64,000 bases of DNA from Burkholderiales bacterium (GCA_016000265.1 JAECRL010000008.1:62001-126000); one strand, 5' to 3'. Numbered from the stretch's first letter, positions 1 through 8,864 are shown. Made by a program: numbers and translations. Notes: generated by a model not told the origin, from the sequence alone.

Positions 1-1352
1 TCGGGCATGGCGAGCACGGCGCATTCCTGCACGCCGGGCACCAACTGGATGACCTGCTCGATTTCCTGCGGTGCCACGCGGTGCGCGCCCACTTTGATGA
101 TGTCGCGGCTGCGGCCGTGCAGGAACAGGAAGCCTTCGTCGTCCAGGTGGCCGATGTCGCCCGTGCGCAGCCAGCCGTTTTGCAAGGTTGCGGCGGTGTC
201 GTCCGGGGCTTGCCAGTAGCCTTGCATGACGTTGTCGCCTTGAGCGCAGACCTCGCCCACTTCCCCGCAGGGCAGGCGTGCGCCATCGGGGCCCAGCACA
301 CGCAGGCGCACGCCTGGCAGGGGCCGCCCCACCGAGCCGCGCTTGCGCAGGCGTTCAGGGGCGGGCAGGGTGGTCAGGCGCGAGCAGGCCTCCGTCTGGC
401 CATACATGACCCAGAAGCCGACCTGGGGCAGCAGGGCGCAGAAGGCGTCGATGCGGGCCGGGTCCATGGGGCCGCCCGCCTGGGCCACGTAGCGCAGCGA
501 GCCCAGGTTCGCGCCGGTGATCTGCCCCCGCTCCAGCAGCAGGTAGTAAGACGAGGGCACGCCGTGGAAAGCCGTGACGCCGCATTGCGCCATGCGCTGC
601 GTGATGCGCTGCGGGTACATGAAGCTGTTTTCCAGCACCAGCGTGGCCCCCAGCGTGAGGTGTGTGTGCAGCACCGAGCCGCCGTAGGCGTAGTGGAAGG
701 GCAGCACGCACAAGGTGACGTCGTCGGCCTGCATGGGCAGGCTGGCCTGCACGGCAGCGACGTTGGCGGCGAGGTTGGCGTGGCTGAGCATGACGCCCTT
801 GGGCTGTCCCGTCGTGCCGGAGGTGAAGATCAGCGCCGCCGTGGAGGAGCGGTCCGTGGCGAGGGGGGCGTCACAAGGGGGCTCGGCAGTCGGCTCGGCC
901 AGCCAGGCGTCCAACTCGAACGCGGCCACGCCGCTGCGCCCCCATTCGTCCTTCTGCGCGGCGAAAGCCGGGTCGAGCAGAGCCAGTCGGGCCCCGCACT
1001 GGTGGCCCAACGCGATGAGGTCGGGCAGCTTGAGCGCCGGGTTGAGCGTGGCGGTGACGCCGCCGGCCCACCAGGTCGCGTAGATGGCGGCGGCCAGTTC
1101 GGCGCGGTTGTCCATCACGATGACCACGGGCTCGCCGGGCTGGATGCGGCCGCGGAGCCCTTGCCCGATGCGCTCGACCCAGGACCAGAGCTGGGCGTAG
1201 GTGGTGCGGCGCTCGCCTTCGACGAAGGCGGTGTGTGCGCCGCGCGTGCGCGCGACGTGCTCCAGTTGGGCCAACAGCGGCCGAGGCGCAGGCGCACCCG
1301 GGCTCGCTTCGTTCCGCATTGAGGTGAGTTCAACGGTCAACGACATTTCCAT
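1..1352 (-). CDS. AMP-dependent acyl ligase (class I adenylate-forming enzyme), 3' end missing
   Basis: The reading frame runs leftward from an ATG at 1352 (second in-frame ATG at 1346) and leaves the window without a stop, so the C-terminal part is not seen. The AMP-binding P-loop TSGTTGQPKG is readable from the minus strand around 800-835. Further on come MYGQTEA, a GRPLPGVRLRVLGPDG stretch and the TGDIGHLDDEGFLFLHGRSRD region that joins the large and small domains. The family activates a carboxylate as acyl-AMP and passes it to CoA or to a carrier protein. It diverges from the asparagine synthetase/acyl carrier protein genes, so loading of one of those carriers is an attractive inference. 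The substrate cannot be read from the sequence. Confidence 0.88.
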   Translation of the reverse strand, partial: MEMSLTVELTSMRNEASPGAPAPRPLLAQLEHVARTRGAHTAFVEGERRTTYAQLWSWVERIGQGLRGRIQPGEPVVIVMDNRAELAAAIYATWWAGGVTATLNPALKLPDLIALGHQCGARLALLDPAFAAQKDEWGRSGVAAFELDAWLAEPTAEPPCDAPLATDRSSTAALIFTSGTTGQPKGVMLSHANLAANVAAVQASLPMQADDVTLCVLPFHYAYGGSVLHTHLTLGATLVLENSFMYPQRITQRMAQCGVTAFHGVPSSYYLLLERGQITGANLGSLRYVAQAGGPMDPARIDAFCALLPQVGFWVMYGQTEACSRLTTLPAPERLRKRGSVGRPLPGVRLRVLGPDGARLPCGEVGEVCAQGDNVMQGYWQAPDDTAATLQNGWLRTGDIGHLDDEGFLFLHGRSRDIIKVGAHRVAPQEIEQVIQLVPGVQECAVLAMP

Positions 1353-1430
1353 GCAGTCTAGGGGGATTCGGCGCCATCGTGAGGCGCTTATCATCGATCC
1401 AGGGTACTCAATTCGAGGGGGTGAAGGCTC
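1353..1430 (+). promoter_or_regulatory. Divergent promoter region between acyl ligase and asparagine synthetase-like gene
   Basis: Only 78 bases separate the two divergent start codons, so both promoters must overlap here. A -10-like TATCAT lies at 1389-1394 for the rightward genes, without a good -35 box. A purine-rich ribosome binding stretch (gagggggtgaagg, 1415-1427) precedes the ATG at 1431. Shared control of the two transcripts is inferred from the geometry. Confidence 0.3.
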
Positions 1431-3446
1431 ATGTGCGGTATCGCAGGTGTGCTGGATTGGCGCGGGCTGGCCAATTCGGCGTGGTCGCCTGCCCCAGCCT
1501 TGCTGGCCGAGATGGCGGCAACCCTTCATCACCGAGGCCCCGATGGTCGCGGCTTCCTGTCACGTCCCGCCGTGGGGCTCGCGCACACGCGCCTGGCCAT
1601 CGTGGACCTGGCGGGTGGCGATCAGCCCATCTTCAACGAGGACGGCCGCATCGCGGTGGTCTTCAATGGCGAGATCTTCAACCACGTCGAGTTGCGCGCC
1701 GAGTTGCAGGCGCAAGGGCATCGCTTTGCCACGCGATCCGACACCGAGGTCATCGTCCACCTGTACGAGCAGCACGGCGACGACTTCGTGCACCACCTCA
1801 ATGGGCAGTTCGCCATCGCCTTGTGGGACGGTCGGGACGACGCGCGCCAGCGCCTGCTGCTCGTGCGCGACCGCGTCGGCATCGCGCCCTTGCACTACCG
1901 ACTGGCGGCCCACGAAGGCGAGCACCAACTGGTCTTCGGCTCCGAAGCCAAGGCCATCCTGGCCGCCATGCCTCAGGCGCCTGAGGTCAACCGGCGGGCG
2001 CTTGATCAGGTCTTCACGTGCTGGTCGCCGGTGGGGGGCGAGACCCTGTTTGATGGCATCCGCTCGCTGGAGCCGGGCACCCTGCTGGTGGCCGAGCGCG
2101 ACCGCGACTTCGCCTTGCGCCACCGCATCCTCCGCTACTGGGACTGGTCGTTTCCGACCTCGCCCGACGGCCACCTGCAGGGCAGCGACGACGCGCTGCT
2201 GGAGCAGGTGCGCGAGTTGCTCATCGACGCCACCCGCCTCCGCCTGCGCGCCGACGTGCCCGTGGGCGCCTACCTGTCAGGCGGGCTGGACTCGTCCATC
2301 CTGACGAGCCTGATCCACCACGAGAGCGACGCACCGCTGCGCACCTTCTCCATCGGCTTCGATGACCCGTCGCTCGACGAGTCTGCGCACCAGCAGCGCG
2401 TGATCGACTTCCTGGGGGCGCGCCACAGCCGCATCGATTGCACGTCGGCCGACGTGGGGCAGGCCCTGGTCGACACGGTGCGCCACACCGAGTGCGCCGT
2501 GCTGCGAACCGCGCCCGTGCCCATGCGCTTGTTGTCGGGCCTGGTGCGCCGCGAAGGCCACAAGGTGGTGCTGACCGGTGAGGGCGCCGACGAGGTTTTC
2601 GGTGGCTACGACCTGTTCAAGGAGGCAAAGGTGCGCTGGTTCTGGGCCCGCCAGCCTGCTTCGTCGTGGCGGCCGGCGCTGCTCAAGCGCCTCTACCCCT
2701 ACCTGGCCCAAGGCACGGGTCGCGCTGACAGCTTCGTGCGCGGGTTCTACGGCATCGGCCTGGACGACCCCGATGACCCGCTGTTCTCGCACTTGCCGCG
2801 CTTCGACAGCACCAGCAAGGCGCGCATTTTCCTGGCGGAGCCCCGCCCTGACGGTGAGTCCCTGGACGCGGTGCGCGCGCTCATGCCCGCCGACGCGGCC
2901 CGCTGGCACCCCATGGCCCGCGCCCAGTACCTGGAGGCCCGCTTGCTCATGGGCAACTACCTGTTGAGCTCCCAGGGCGACCGCATGCTCATGGCCAATG
3001 GGGTCGAAGGGCGCTTTCCTTTTCTGGACCACCGCGTCATCGAGTTGGCCAACCGCCTGCCCCAGCGCCTGAAGGTGCGCGGCCTGAACGAGAAGATCGG
3101 CCTCAAGCTCGCCATGGGTCGCTACCTGCCGCCCCAGACCCAGGCGCGCCACAAGCAACCGTATCGGGCACCCGATGCCGCGGCGCTGATCGACCCCGCC
3201 ACGGCCCGGCCTTGGCCCTTCGTCTCGGAGCTGCTGTCCCCCGATGCCTTGCGTCGCGCCGGGCACTTCGACGCCGACAAGGTGAGTTTGCTTTTGCGCA
3301 AAGCCGAGCGCAGCGCCACCAGCACAGGGGGGCTCGCCACGCTGGGCAGCCGCGACAATCAAGCCCTGGTCGGCATCGTCTCCATGCAGGCGTGGCACCA
3401 GCTGTTCATCGAATCCCATCGCGCCCGGCCTCGGCTCGGGCACTGA
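1431..3446 (+). CDS. asnB: Asparagine synthetase (glutamine-hydrolysing)-like amidotransferase
   Basis: The 671-residue product starts MCGIAG, which places the catalytic cysteine at position 2 as in class II glutamine amidotransferases. HHRGPDG and FNGEIFNH follow in the glutaminase half. The synthetase half carries the ATP-pyrophosphatase signature SGGLDSS at about residues 283-289 and GEGADEVFGGY. Both active sites look intact, so it should use glutamine and ATP to amidate a carboxylate. Homologues make asparagine, but many sit in exopolysaccharide or natural-product clusters and amidate other substrates. Here it leads a run with acyl carrier protein, ketosynthase and acetyltransferase genes, which favours a dedicated pathway over housekeeping asparagine supply. 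The symbol denotes family only. Confidence 0.85.
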   Translation: MCGIAGVLDWRGLANSAWSPAPALLAEMAATLHHRGPDGRGFLSRPAVGLAHTRLAIVDLAGGDQPIFNEDGRIAVVFNGEIFNHVELRAELQAQGHRFATRSDTEVIVHLYEQHGDDFVHHLNGQFAIALWDGRDDARQRLLLVRDRVGIAPLHYRLAAHEGEHQLVFGSEAKAILAAMPQAPEVNRRALDQVFTCWSPVGGETLFDGIRSLEPGTLLVAERDRDFALRHRILRYWDWSFPTSPDGHLQGSDDALLEQVRELLIDATRLRLRADVPVGAYLSGGLDSSILTSLIHHESDAPLRTFSIGFDDPSLDESAHQQRVIDFLGARHSRIDCTSADVGQALVDTVRHTECAVLRTAPVPMRLLSGLVRREGHKVVLTGEGADEVFGGYDLFKEAKVRWFWARQPASSWRPALLKRLYPYLAQGTGRADSFVRGFYGIGLDDPDDPLFSHLPRFDSTSKARIFLAEPRPDGESLDAVRALMPADAARWHPMARAQYLEARLLMGNYLLSSQGDRMLMANGVEGRFPFLDHRVIELANRLPQRLKVRGLNEKIGLKLAMGRYLPPQTQARHKQPYRAPDAAALIDPATARPWPFVSELLSPDALRRAGHFDADKVSLLLRKAERSATSTGGLATLGSRDNQALVGIVSMQAWHQLFIESHRARPRLGH

Positions 3447-3467
3447 GTCATTTTCAGGAGCCTTCTC

Positions 3468-3722
3468 GTGACCCTTCGTGCATCCCTGCGCCGCTACGTG
3501 CTGGAGAACCACCTTTTCACCGACGACGAGGGCCGCCTGAAGGACGCCGACTCCTTCCTGGAGACCGGCATCCTCGACTCCACCGGCATCATGGAGCTGA
3601 TCCTCTTCATCGAGGAGTCCCACAACCTGAAGGTCACCGACGAGGAAATGGTGCCCGAGAACCTCGACTCGATCGACAACCTGGTGGCCTACATCGAGCG
3701 CAAGCAGGCCGCTGCGTCCTGA
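3468..3722 (+). CDS. Acyl carrier protein (first of two)
   Basis: An 84-residue acidic protein starting at GTG 3468, with caggag at 3455-3460 as ribosome binding site. The phosphopantetheine attachment site is Ser38 in ILDSTGIMEL, followed by an acidic helix (EESHNLKVTDEEM), as in stand-alone ACPs. It begins 21 bases after asnB and ends 11 bases before the ketosynthase, so the three are probably co-transcribed. It should hold an acyl or aminoacyl chain as a thioester. It is too divergent from FabF-linked AcpP, and in the wrong context, to be the housekeeping ACP. Confidence 0.82.
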   Translation: MTLRASLRRYVLENHLFTDDEGRLKDADSFLETGILDSTGIMELILFIEESHNLKVTDEEMVPENLDSIDNLVAYIERKQAAAS

Positions 3723-3733
3723 AAGGGCACCCC

Positions 3734-4813
3734 GTGAGCTTCAGCCGAATCGACGGGTTTCGCATCGCCGGTGTCAGCACCTGCGTGCCGCCCACGCGCG
3801 TGGACAACCTCTCCCTGGGCGAGCGCTACGGTGCCGAAGACGTCCGCAAGGTCGTCTCCATGGCCGGGGTGCGCCATCGCCACGTGGTGGGTGACCGCCT
3901 CACCGCCGTGGACCTGTGCACCGAGGCCGCTCGGCGCCTGCTGGAGCGCTTGGGCTGGGCGCCCGAGTCCGTCACCGGGCTGATCATGGTCACGCAGTCG
4001 CCCGACCACTTCCTGCCCTCGTCGGCCTGCATCGTGCACGCCAGACTCGGCCTGCCGGTGAGCTGCGCGGCCTTCGACATGGGCCTGGGCTGCTCCGGCT
4101 ACCCCTACGGCCTGTACATCGCCTCGACCATGCTCAAGGCGGGCGGGCAGCAGCGCATCCTGATGCTGCATGGCGAGACCCCCAGCCGATTCGTTCACCC
4201 CGACGACCACGCCACCACGCTGCTGTTCGGCGACGCCGGCTCGGCCACCGCCCTGGAGGCGGCGCCCGATTCAACCCAGGCGGCTCACTTCGGGCTGTTC
4301 ACCGATGGCAGCGGCGCCGAGGGACTCATCATCCGCGGCGGTGCCTTTCGCGACCCCCGACCCGCCGACCCGCGCGACCTGTGCGTGCGCATGGACGGCG
4401 CGGGCATCTTCAACTTCACCATCAAGCGCGTGCCGCCCCTGATCCAGGACTCGCTGGCCTTCGCCGGCCTGGGGGTGATGGACGTGGACGCCTACCTGTT
4501 CCACCAGTCCAACCGCTTCATCATGAAGCACCTCATGAAGAAGTGCGGCTTGCCCGACGAGCGCGTGCCCCTGACCATCGAAGACACCGGCAACTGCGGC
4601 GGGCCCTCGGTGGCCGTGACGCTCACCCGCACCCAGGCCGAGCGCTCCCGCGATCTGCGCCTCATGATGGTGGGCTACGGCGTGGGCCTGTCGTGGTCGT
4701 CTGCCATCGTCCACCTGGACACGAACGCCGTGCTGCTGCATGGCGTGTGTGACGAGCCTGTGTCCCTTGAACCCGCGTCCCTTGAACCCGTTTGCCCGGA
4801 ACCCGCCCCATGA
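3734..4813 (+). CDS. 3-oxoacyl-ACP synthase III (FabH-like ketosynthase)
   Basis: The frame is open from 3212, but the family homology begins at the GTG at 3734 (protein start VSFSRIDGFRIAG), giving 359 residues. The catalytic triad is visible: Cys120 in GLGCSGYPYG, His257 in FHQSNRF and Asn287 in TGNCGGPS, with spacing close to E. coli FabH (112/244/274). The enzyme condenses an acyl-CoA starter with malonyl-ACP, or in divergent members transfers acyl groups to other acceptors. It lies between two acyl carrier protein genes and its stop overlaps the second one (ATGA), implying translational coupling. The C-terminus has an extra repetitive SLEPASLEP tail not needed for catalysis. Confidence 0.85.
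   Translation: MSFSRIDGFRIAGVSTCVPPTRVDNLSLGERYGAEDVRKVVSMAGVRHRHVVGDRLTAVDLCTEAARRLLERLGWAPESVTGLIMVTQSPDHFLPSSACIVHARLGLPVSCAAFDMGLGCSGYPYGLYIASTMLKAGGQQRILMLHGETPSRFVHPDDHATTLLFGDAGSATALEAAPDSTQAAHFGLFTDGSGAEGLIIRGGAFRDPRPADPRDLCVRMDGAGIFNFTIKRVPPLIQDSLAFAGLGVMDVDAYLFHQSNRFIMKHLMKKCGLPDERVPLTIEDTGNCGGPSVAVTLTRTQAERSRDLRLMMVGYGVGLSWSSAIVHLDTNAVLLHGVCDEPVSLEPASLEPVCPEPAP
4762..4791 (+). repeat. 15-bp tandem duplication in the ketosynthase tail
   Basis: The 14-base unit gtcccttgaacccg occurs at 4762-4775 and again at 4777-4790 with a period of 15 bases, so the protein gains one extra SLEP-x pentapeptide in frame. It lies just before the stop codon, beyond the conserved thiolase fold. Confidence 0.8.
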
Positions 4814-5064
4814 GCGACCGCACGATGACCTTGGCCGAAGCCATGGAGATGATGGCCGACGCCTTCAACGAACCGCTTGAGAACCTGACGCCCGACACCG
4901 ACCGCGACAGCGTGCCGGGCTGGGACTCCATGGGCGCGCTCATGCTGATCGCCGAGCTCGACGAGCGCCTCGGGCTGGAGCTGCAGGCGGAGGTCTCACG
5001 CGAGATGCGCAAGGTCCAGCACGTGCTGGACTTCCTGGCCGCGCACGGTGCGCTGTCGGCTTGA
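4810..5064 (+). CDS. Acyl carrier protein (second)
   Basis: The chosen ATG at 4810 overlaps the ketosynthase stop as ATGA; a TTG at 4792 is open in frame but lies inside the ketosynthase tail. The product is 84 residues, with the phosphopantetheine serine at position 40 in GWDSMGALML and a helix containing AELDERLGLEL. Two different ACPs flanking one ketosynthase suggest that donor and acceptor chains sit on separate carriers, which is an inference from order only. Confidence 0.8.
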   Translation: MSDRTMTLAEAMEMMADAFNEPLENLTPDTDRDSVPGWDSMGALMLIAELDERLGLELQAEVSREMRKVQHVLDFLAAHGALSA

Positions 5065-5085
5065 TGCCGTCGAAGTGAGGCGCGC

Positions 5086-6252
5086 GTGAAGCCGGCGCTG
5101 CCCCTCGACAAGACCGCTCGCCTGGTGGCCCGCGCCCTGGGCGTGACGCCTGCGGAGCTGGACGAAGGCCTGCGCCCGGCCACCGAGGCCGACTTCCCCG
5201 CGGTCGTGGCCTTGCGACGCCAGGTGCTGCGCGAGAACCTCTGCTGGGACGACGAGGCCTACCTGCGCTGGCGCTACCAGTTCGGCCGCCCGCACCTGGC
5301 GACCTGCTGGGTGTGCACGCGCGGCGGCGAGGTCGTCGGCATGATCGGCATCGAGGCCCTGCGGGTGAGCGTCGCAGGCCAGGAGCACGCGGTGCACGCG
5401 GTCATGGACATCATGGTTCGCCCCGACCTGGACGGCTGTGGGCTGGGGGTCTGGATCAACCAGGCGATCACCCAGCGCATCACCCAGGGCGTCCCCCACG
5501 GCATCACGACCGGCCAGGCCGCCGTGCTGGCCATCGGCTCCAACCCCAATTCCAAGGGCGTGGTGGCGCGCACCTTCCAGCCCTTGCCCGACCGCCGCAG
5601 CCACACCCACCCGCTGCATTTCGGCAACTTCATGGCCAAGCGATCGCCTCACCCGTGGCTGGCGAGCCTCGCCTCCGGTGTGCTCGGGGCCGGCATGGGC
5701 ATGTTGCGAGTGGCCCTGCTGTGGTCGCGCGCGCCGCTCCTGCGCGTCGAGCGCGTCACCCACCTCGGCCCCGAGGTCGATCGCCTCCTGAGCCGTTCGC
5801 TGCGCCCCGATCGCATCGAGGTCTTGCGCAGCGCCGCGGGCTTGACGCACCGCCTCTTGCACAACCCCCGCTCGGCCTCCCAGGTCTGGCTGGCACGTCA
5901 GGGCGATGAGGCCGTGGGCCTCCTGGCCACGCGCTTCACGCGCATCGAAGGCGGGCGCCTGGCCCTGCAGGTCATGGACATCGTCCTGGCCCCCGAGGCC
6001 CAGCGCGCCACGCTCAGCGCCTTGCTCGCGCGCGTCACCGCCGACGGCTTTCGCCGGGGCGCCGAGTACCTGAGCGTGACCTTGTACGACCCGCAGCTGG
6101 AGCGATTTTTCACGGCCCCGCTCTTCAAGCGACAGGCGCATGAGTACGAAACCATGGCCTGGGTCTGCCCGGATGGCGCGTTGCGACGGGCCGTGGAGTC
6201 CGGTGCCGGTTGGTCCTTGTTCGACATCCACACCGACCGCGACCAGGGCTGA
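5086..6252 (+). CDS. GNAT-like acyltransferase domain protein
   Basis: A 388-residue protein starting at GTG 5086 with a purine-rich site (gtgagg, 5075-5080) upstream. Residues about 30-140 look like a GNAT fold: an acidic, arginine-rich start (LRPATEADFPAVVALRRQVL) and MDIMVRPDLDGCGLGVWI, which resembles the acyl-CoA binding strand-turn-helix. A second related half appears near residues 270-350 (LALQVMDIVLAPEAQRATLSALL), so it may be a tandem GNAT. The product could N- or O-acylate an amino sugar or amine using CoA or ACP thioesters. The family call is moderate and the substrate unknown. It closes the ACP/ketosynthase operon, 21 bases after the second ACP. Confidence 0.6.
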   Translation: MKPALPLDKTARLVARALGVTPAELDEGLRPATEADFPAVVALRRQVLRENLCWDDEAYLRWRYQFGRPHLATCWVCTRGGEVVGMIGIEALRVSVAGQEHAVHAVMDIMVRPDLDGCGLGVWINQAITQRITQGVPHGITTGQAAVLAIGSNPNSKGVVARTFQPLPDRRSHTHPLHFGNFMAKRSPHPWLASLASGVLGAGMGMLRVALLWSRAPLLRVERVTHLGPEVDRLLSRSLRPDRIEVLRSAAGLTHRLLHNPRSASQVWLARQGDEAVGLLATRFTRIEGGRLALQVMDIVLAPEAQRATLSALLARVTADGFRRGAEYLSVTLYDPQLERFFTAPLFKRQAHEYETMAWVCPDGALRRAVESGAGWSLFDIHTDRDQG

Positions 6253-6263
6253 CCCTCAGCAGC

Positions 6264-7193
6264 TCACCAGAAGATCGCCAGCAGCAGCCCGATGATCAGC
6301 ACCCACTTGCCGACGTAGTAGCCGGTGCGGTGGGTGGCTTTGAACTGCTTGGCCTTCTCGCGCAACCGGTAGGCCACGCCGAAGAACTGGTTGATGCCGC
6401 CGATCTGCTCACCTTGCTCGTTCTGAGTGGCCGAGGCCTTCATCACGATGGCGGCGAACACCTTGTTGACCCAGCGCACCACGGGCGTGTAGACCGGGCG
6501 CTCCACGTCTGCGAACAGGATGATGCGCGGCCGCTGCGTGGTGTTGGCGGCGTGGTGGATGTAGGTCTCGTCGAACATCACGACCTCGCCGTCCTGCCAG
6601 TGGTGACGCTGGCCGTCGACCTCGATGTAGCAGCCCGGGTCGTTGGGCGTGATCAGGCCCAGGTGGTAGCGCAGCGAGCCGGCGTAGGGGTCGCGGTGCC
6701 TGACCAGGGTGGCGCCGGGCGGCAACGAGGCAAACATGGCCGCCTTGATGCCGGGGATCTGGTTGAGCAGGGCCACCGTTTTGGGGCAGCGTTCGGCAGC
6801 CGAAGGCTGCTCCACCCCGTACCACTTCAGGTAGAAGCGCTTCCAGCCGGTGCGGAAGAAGGAGTTGAAACCGATGTCGTTGTGCCCGTCGGCGGCCTTG
6901 ATGCGACCCCCTTCGTCCAGCGCCAGGGCCTCCTCGCGGATGACCTGCCAGTTCTCCTGCAGCACCTTCAACTCGGGAAACTGCCTGGGGTCGAGGTAGG
7001 GCTGGCTGCCCACCTTCGAGAACAGCACCATCAGCGAGTTGAAGGGCGCGATCAGCACCGTGAAGTCGGTCAGCGCGCGGACCAGGCCGAAACGCACCTT
7101 GCCGCGGAAATGCGCGTGCAGGGCGGCGGCGATGAAGGTGATCAGCACCCAGTGGCGAGGCGCCAGGGGCCAGAGTTCGGCAACGAGGCTCAT
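6264..7193 (-). CDS. Aspartyl/asparaginyl beta-hydroxylase family protein, LpxO-like
   Basis: The 309-residue protein has an N-terminal hydrophobic stretch (WVLITFIAAALHAHF) and a C-terminal one (YYVGKWVLIIGLLLAIFW) bracketing a cytoplasmic non-haem iron/2-oxoglutarate dioxygenase domain. Candidate metal ligands are in HRDPYAGSLRYHLGL and FDETYIHHAANTT, with the 2-oxoglutarate arginine in QRPRIILFADVERP. LpxO hydroxylates the 2-position of a secondary acyl chain of lipid A, and the membrane anchors fit that. Distant relatives act on peptide aspartate. It is convergent with the GNAT gene (11 bases apart) and 42 bases downstream of gabD, so it could be transcribed with either neighbourhood. Confidence 0.75.
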   Translation of the reverse strand: MSLVAELWPLAPRHWVLITFIAAALHAHFRGKVRFGLVRALTDFTVLIAPFNSLMVLFSKVGSQPYLDPRQFPELKVLQENWQVIREEALALDEGGRIKAADGHNDIGFNSFFRTGWKRFYLKWYGVEQPSAAERCPKTVALLNQIPGIKAAMFASLPPGATLVRHRDPYAGSLRYHLGLITPNDPGCYIEVDGQRHHWQDGEVVMFDETYIHHAANTTQRPRIILFADVERPVYTPVVRWVNKVFAAIVMKASATQNEQGEQIGGINQFFGVAYRLREKAKQFKATHRTGYYVGKWVLIIGLLLAIFW

Positions 7194-7235
7194 GGGCAGT
7201 CTCGAAAAAATTCAGGGGTTCAGGAGGGGGTGGTT

Positions 7236-8735
7236 TCAGCGATCCAGGCCGCCCAGGCAGACGTACTTGGCCTCGACGTAATCCTCGATGCCCTGGCGCG
7301 CGCCTTCGCGGCCCAGGCCCGATTGCTTGACGCCGCCAAACGGCACCTCGCAGGTCGAAATGATGCCGGTGTTGACGCCCACCATGCCGTATTCCAGGCC
7401 CTCCGAGACGCGCCAGATGCGGCCCACGTCGCGGCTGTAGAAGTAGCTGGCCAGGCCGAACTCGGTGTCGTTGGCCAGGCGGATGGCGTCGGCCTCGGTC
7501 TCGAACTGGAACACGGGCGCCACGGGGCCGAAGATCTCTTCGCGGGCCACGCGCATGCTGGCGTCCACGTCGGACAGCACGGTGGGCTCGAAGAAAGCGC
7601 CGGTGGCCAGTTCGGGCGCAACGGCCGCGCGCTTGCCGCCCGTGCGCACCTTCGCGCCCTTGGCCAGGGCGTCGCTCAGCAGTTCTTCGACCTTGGCCAG
7701 CGCGTGGCCGTCGATCAGGGGGCCCTGCACCACACCCGCGTCAAACCCATTGCCCACCTTCATCTCGGCGACCTTGGCGGTGAGCTTTTCGACGAAGCGT
7801 TCGTAGATGCCAGCCTGCGCGTACAGGCGGTTGGCGCACACGCAGGTCTGGCCGGCGTTGCGGTACTTGCTGATCAGCGCACCTTCCACGGCGGCGTCCA
7901 GGTCGGCGTCGTCGAAGACGATGAAGGGCGCGTTGCCGCCCAGTTCCAGCGACAGCTTCTTGACCGTCTGCGCGCACTGCTTCATGAGGATGCGGCCGAC
8001 CTCGGTCGAACCCGTGAAGGACAGGTGGCGCACCACGTCGCTGGCGCACAGCACCTTGCCGACTTCGATGGAGCGGTCACCGTCGGCGGTGATGACGTTG
8101 AGCACACCCGGTGGCATGCCCGCGCGCTGCGCCAGCTCGGCCACGGCCAGGGCCGACAGCGGCGTCGCCTCGGCGGGTTTGATGACGACAGGGCACCCAG
8201 CGGCCAGGGCCGGGGCCACCTTGCGCGTGATCATCGCAATGGGGAAGTTCCAGGGCGTGATGGCCGCGCACACGCCCACCGGCTGCTTGAGCACCAGAAA
8301 ACGCTTGCTCGGGTCGGTGGACGGCACCGTTTCACCGTAGATGCGGCGGCCCTCCTCGGCGAACCACTCCAGGAAGCTGGCGCCGTAGCCGACCTCGCCC
8401 TTGGCCTCGGCCAGGGGCTTGCCTTGCTCGGCGGTCATGATGCGGGCCAGGTCATCGGCGTGCTGCATCAAGAGGTGGAACCACTTCATCAGGATCGCCG
8501 AGCGGGCCTTGGCCGGCAGCTTGGCCCAGGCGGGCCAGGCGCGGTGGGCGGCGGCGATCGCCGCTTCGGTCTCGGTGGCACCCAGGTTGCTGACCTGCGC
8601 CAGCAGCGCGCCGGTGGCCGGGTCCGTGACGTCGAAACGCCCGGCGGCGTCCACCCATTGCCCGTCGATCAGGGCCTGCGTTTTCAGCAGGGAGGGGTCT
8701 TGCAGCGAAGCCAGGGGGGAAGTCATGGCGGTCAT
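7236..8735 (-). CDS. gabD: NAD(P)-dependent succinate-semialdehyde dehydrogenase
   Basis: I start at the ATG at 8735 because a good GAGGTG ribosome binding site lies 6 bases upstream; an in-frame TTG at 8762 has none. The 499-residue protein shows the aldehyde dehydrogenase core: NFPIAMITRK, LSFTGSTEVG, catalytic glutamate in LELGGNAPF and catalytic cysteine in NAGQTCVCANR. Overall similarity is to GabD, which oxidises succinate semialdehyde to succinate in GABA degradation; other short-chain semialdehydes are possible. No GABA transaminase is next to it. Confidence 0.88.
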   Translation of the reverse strand: MTAMTSPLASLQDPSLLKTQALIDGQWVDAAGRFDVTDPATGALLAQVSNLGATETEAAIAAAHRAWPAWAKLPAKARSAILMKWFHLLMQHADDLARIMTAEQGKPLAEAKGEVGYGASFLEWFAEEGRRIYGETVPSTDPSKRFLVLKQPVGVCAAITPWNFPIAMITRKVAPALAAGCPVVIKPAEATPLSALAVAELAQRAGMPPGVLNVITADGDRSIEVGKVLCASDVVRHLSFTGSTEVGRILMKQCAQTVKKLSLELGGNAPFIVFDDADLDAAVEGALISKYRNAGQTCVCANRLYAQAGIYERFVEKLTAKVAEMKVGNGFDAGVVQGPLIDGHALAKVEELLSDALAKGAKVRTGGKRAAVAPELATGAFFEPTVLSDVDASMRVAREEIFGPVAPVFQFETEADAIRLANDTEFGLASYFYSRDVGRIWRVSEGLEYGMVGVNTGIISTCEVPFGGVKQSGLGREGARQGIEDYVEAKYVCLGGLDR

Positions 8736-8807
8736 CGGCACCTCGTCGATTGCGGAAACCAACCCTTCGGACAGGGCAGCCCGTCATCATAGGACAAGGC
8801 CCAAATC

Positions 8808-8813
8808 TATAAT
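8808..8813 (+). promoter_or_regulatory. Consensus -10 box upstream of alaS
   Basis: A perfect TATAAT stands 51 bases before the alaS ATG in the short gap between divergent gabD and alaS. No convincing -35 hexamer is found at 16-18 bases upstream. Confidence 0.5.
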
Positions 8814-8864
8814 CCGGGGTTGCGCTTGAAGTGCACCCGACCCGAATCAACAGAAAGCCGCCGA

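Noticed and set aside
6210-8792. An 860-codon plus-strand frame across the hydroxylase and gabD genes
   Set aside because: It is antisense to two clear enzymes and contains no recognisable domain.
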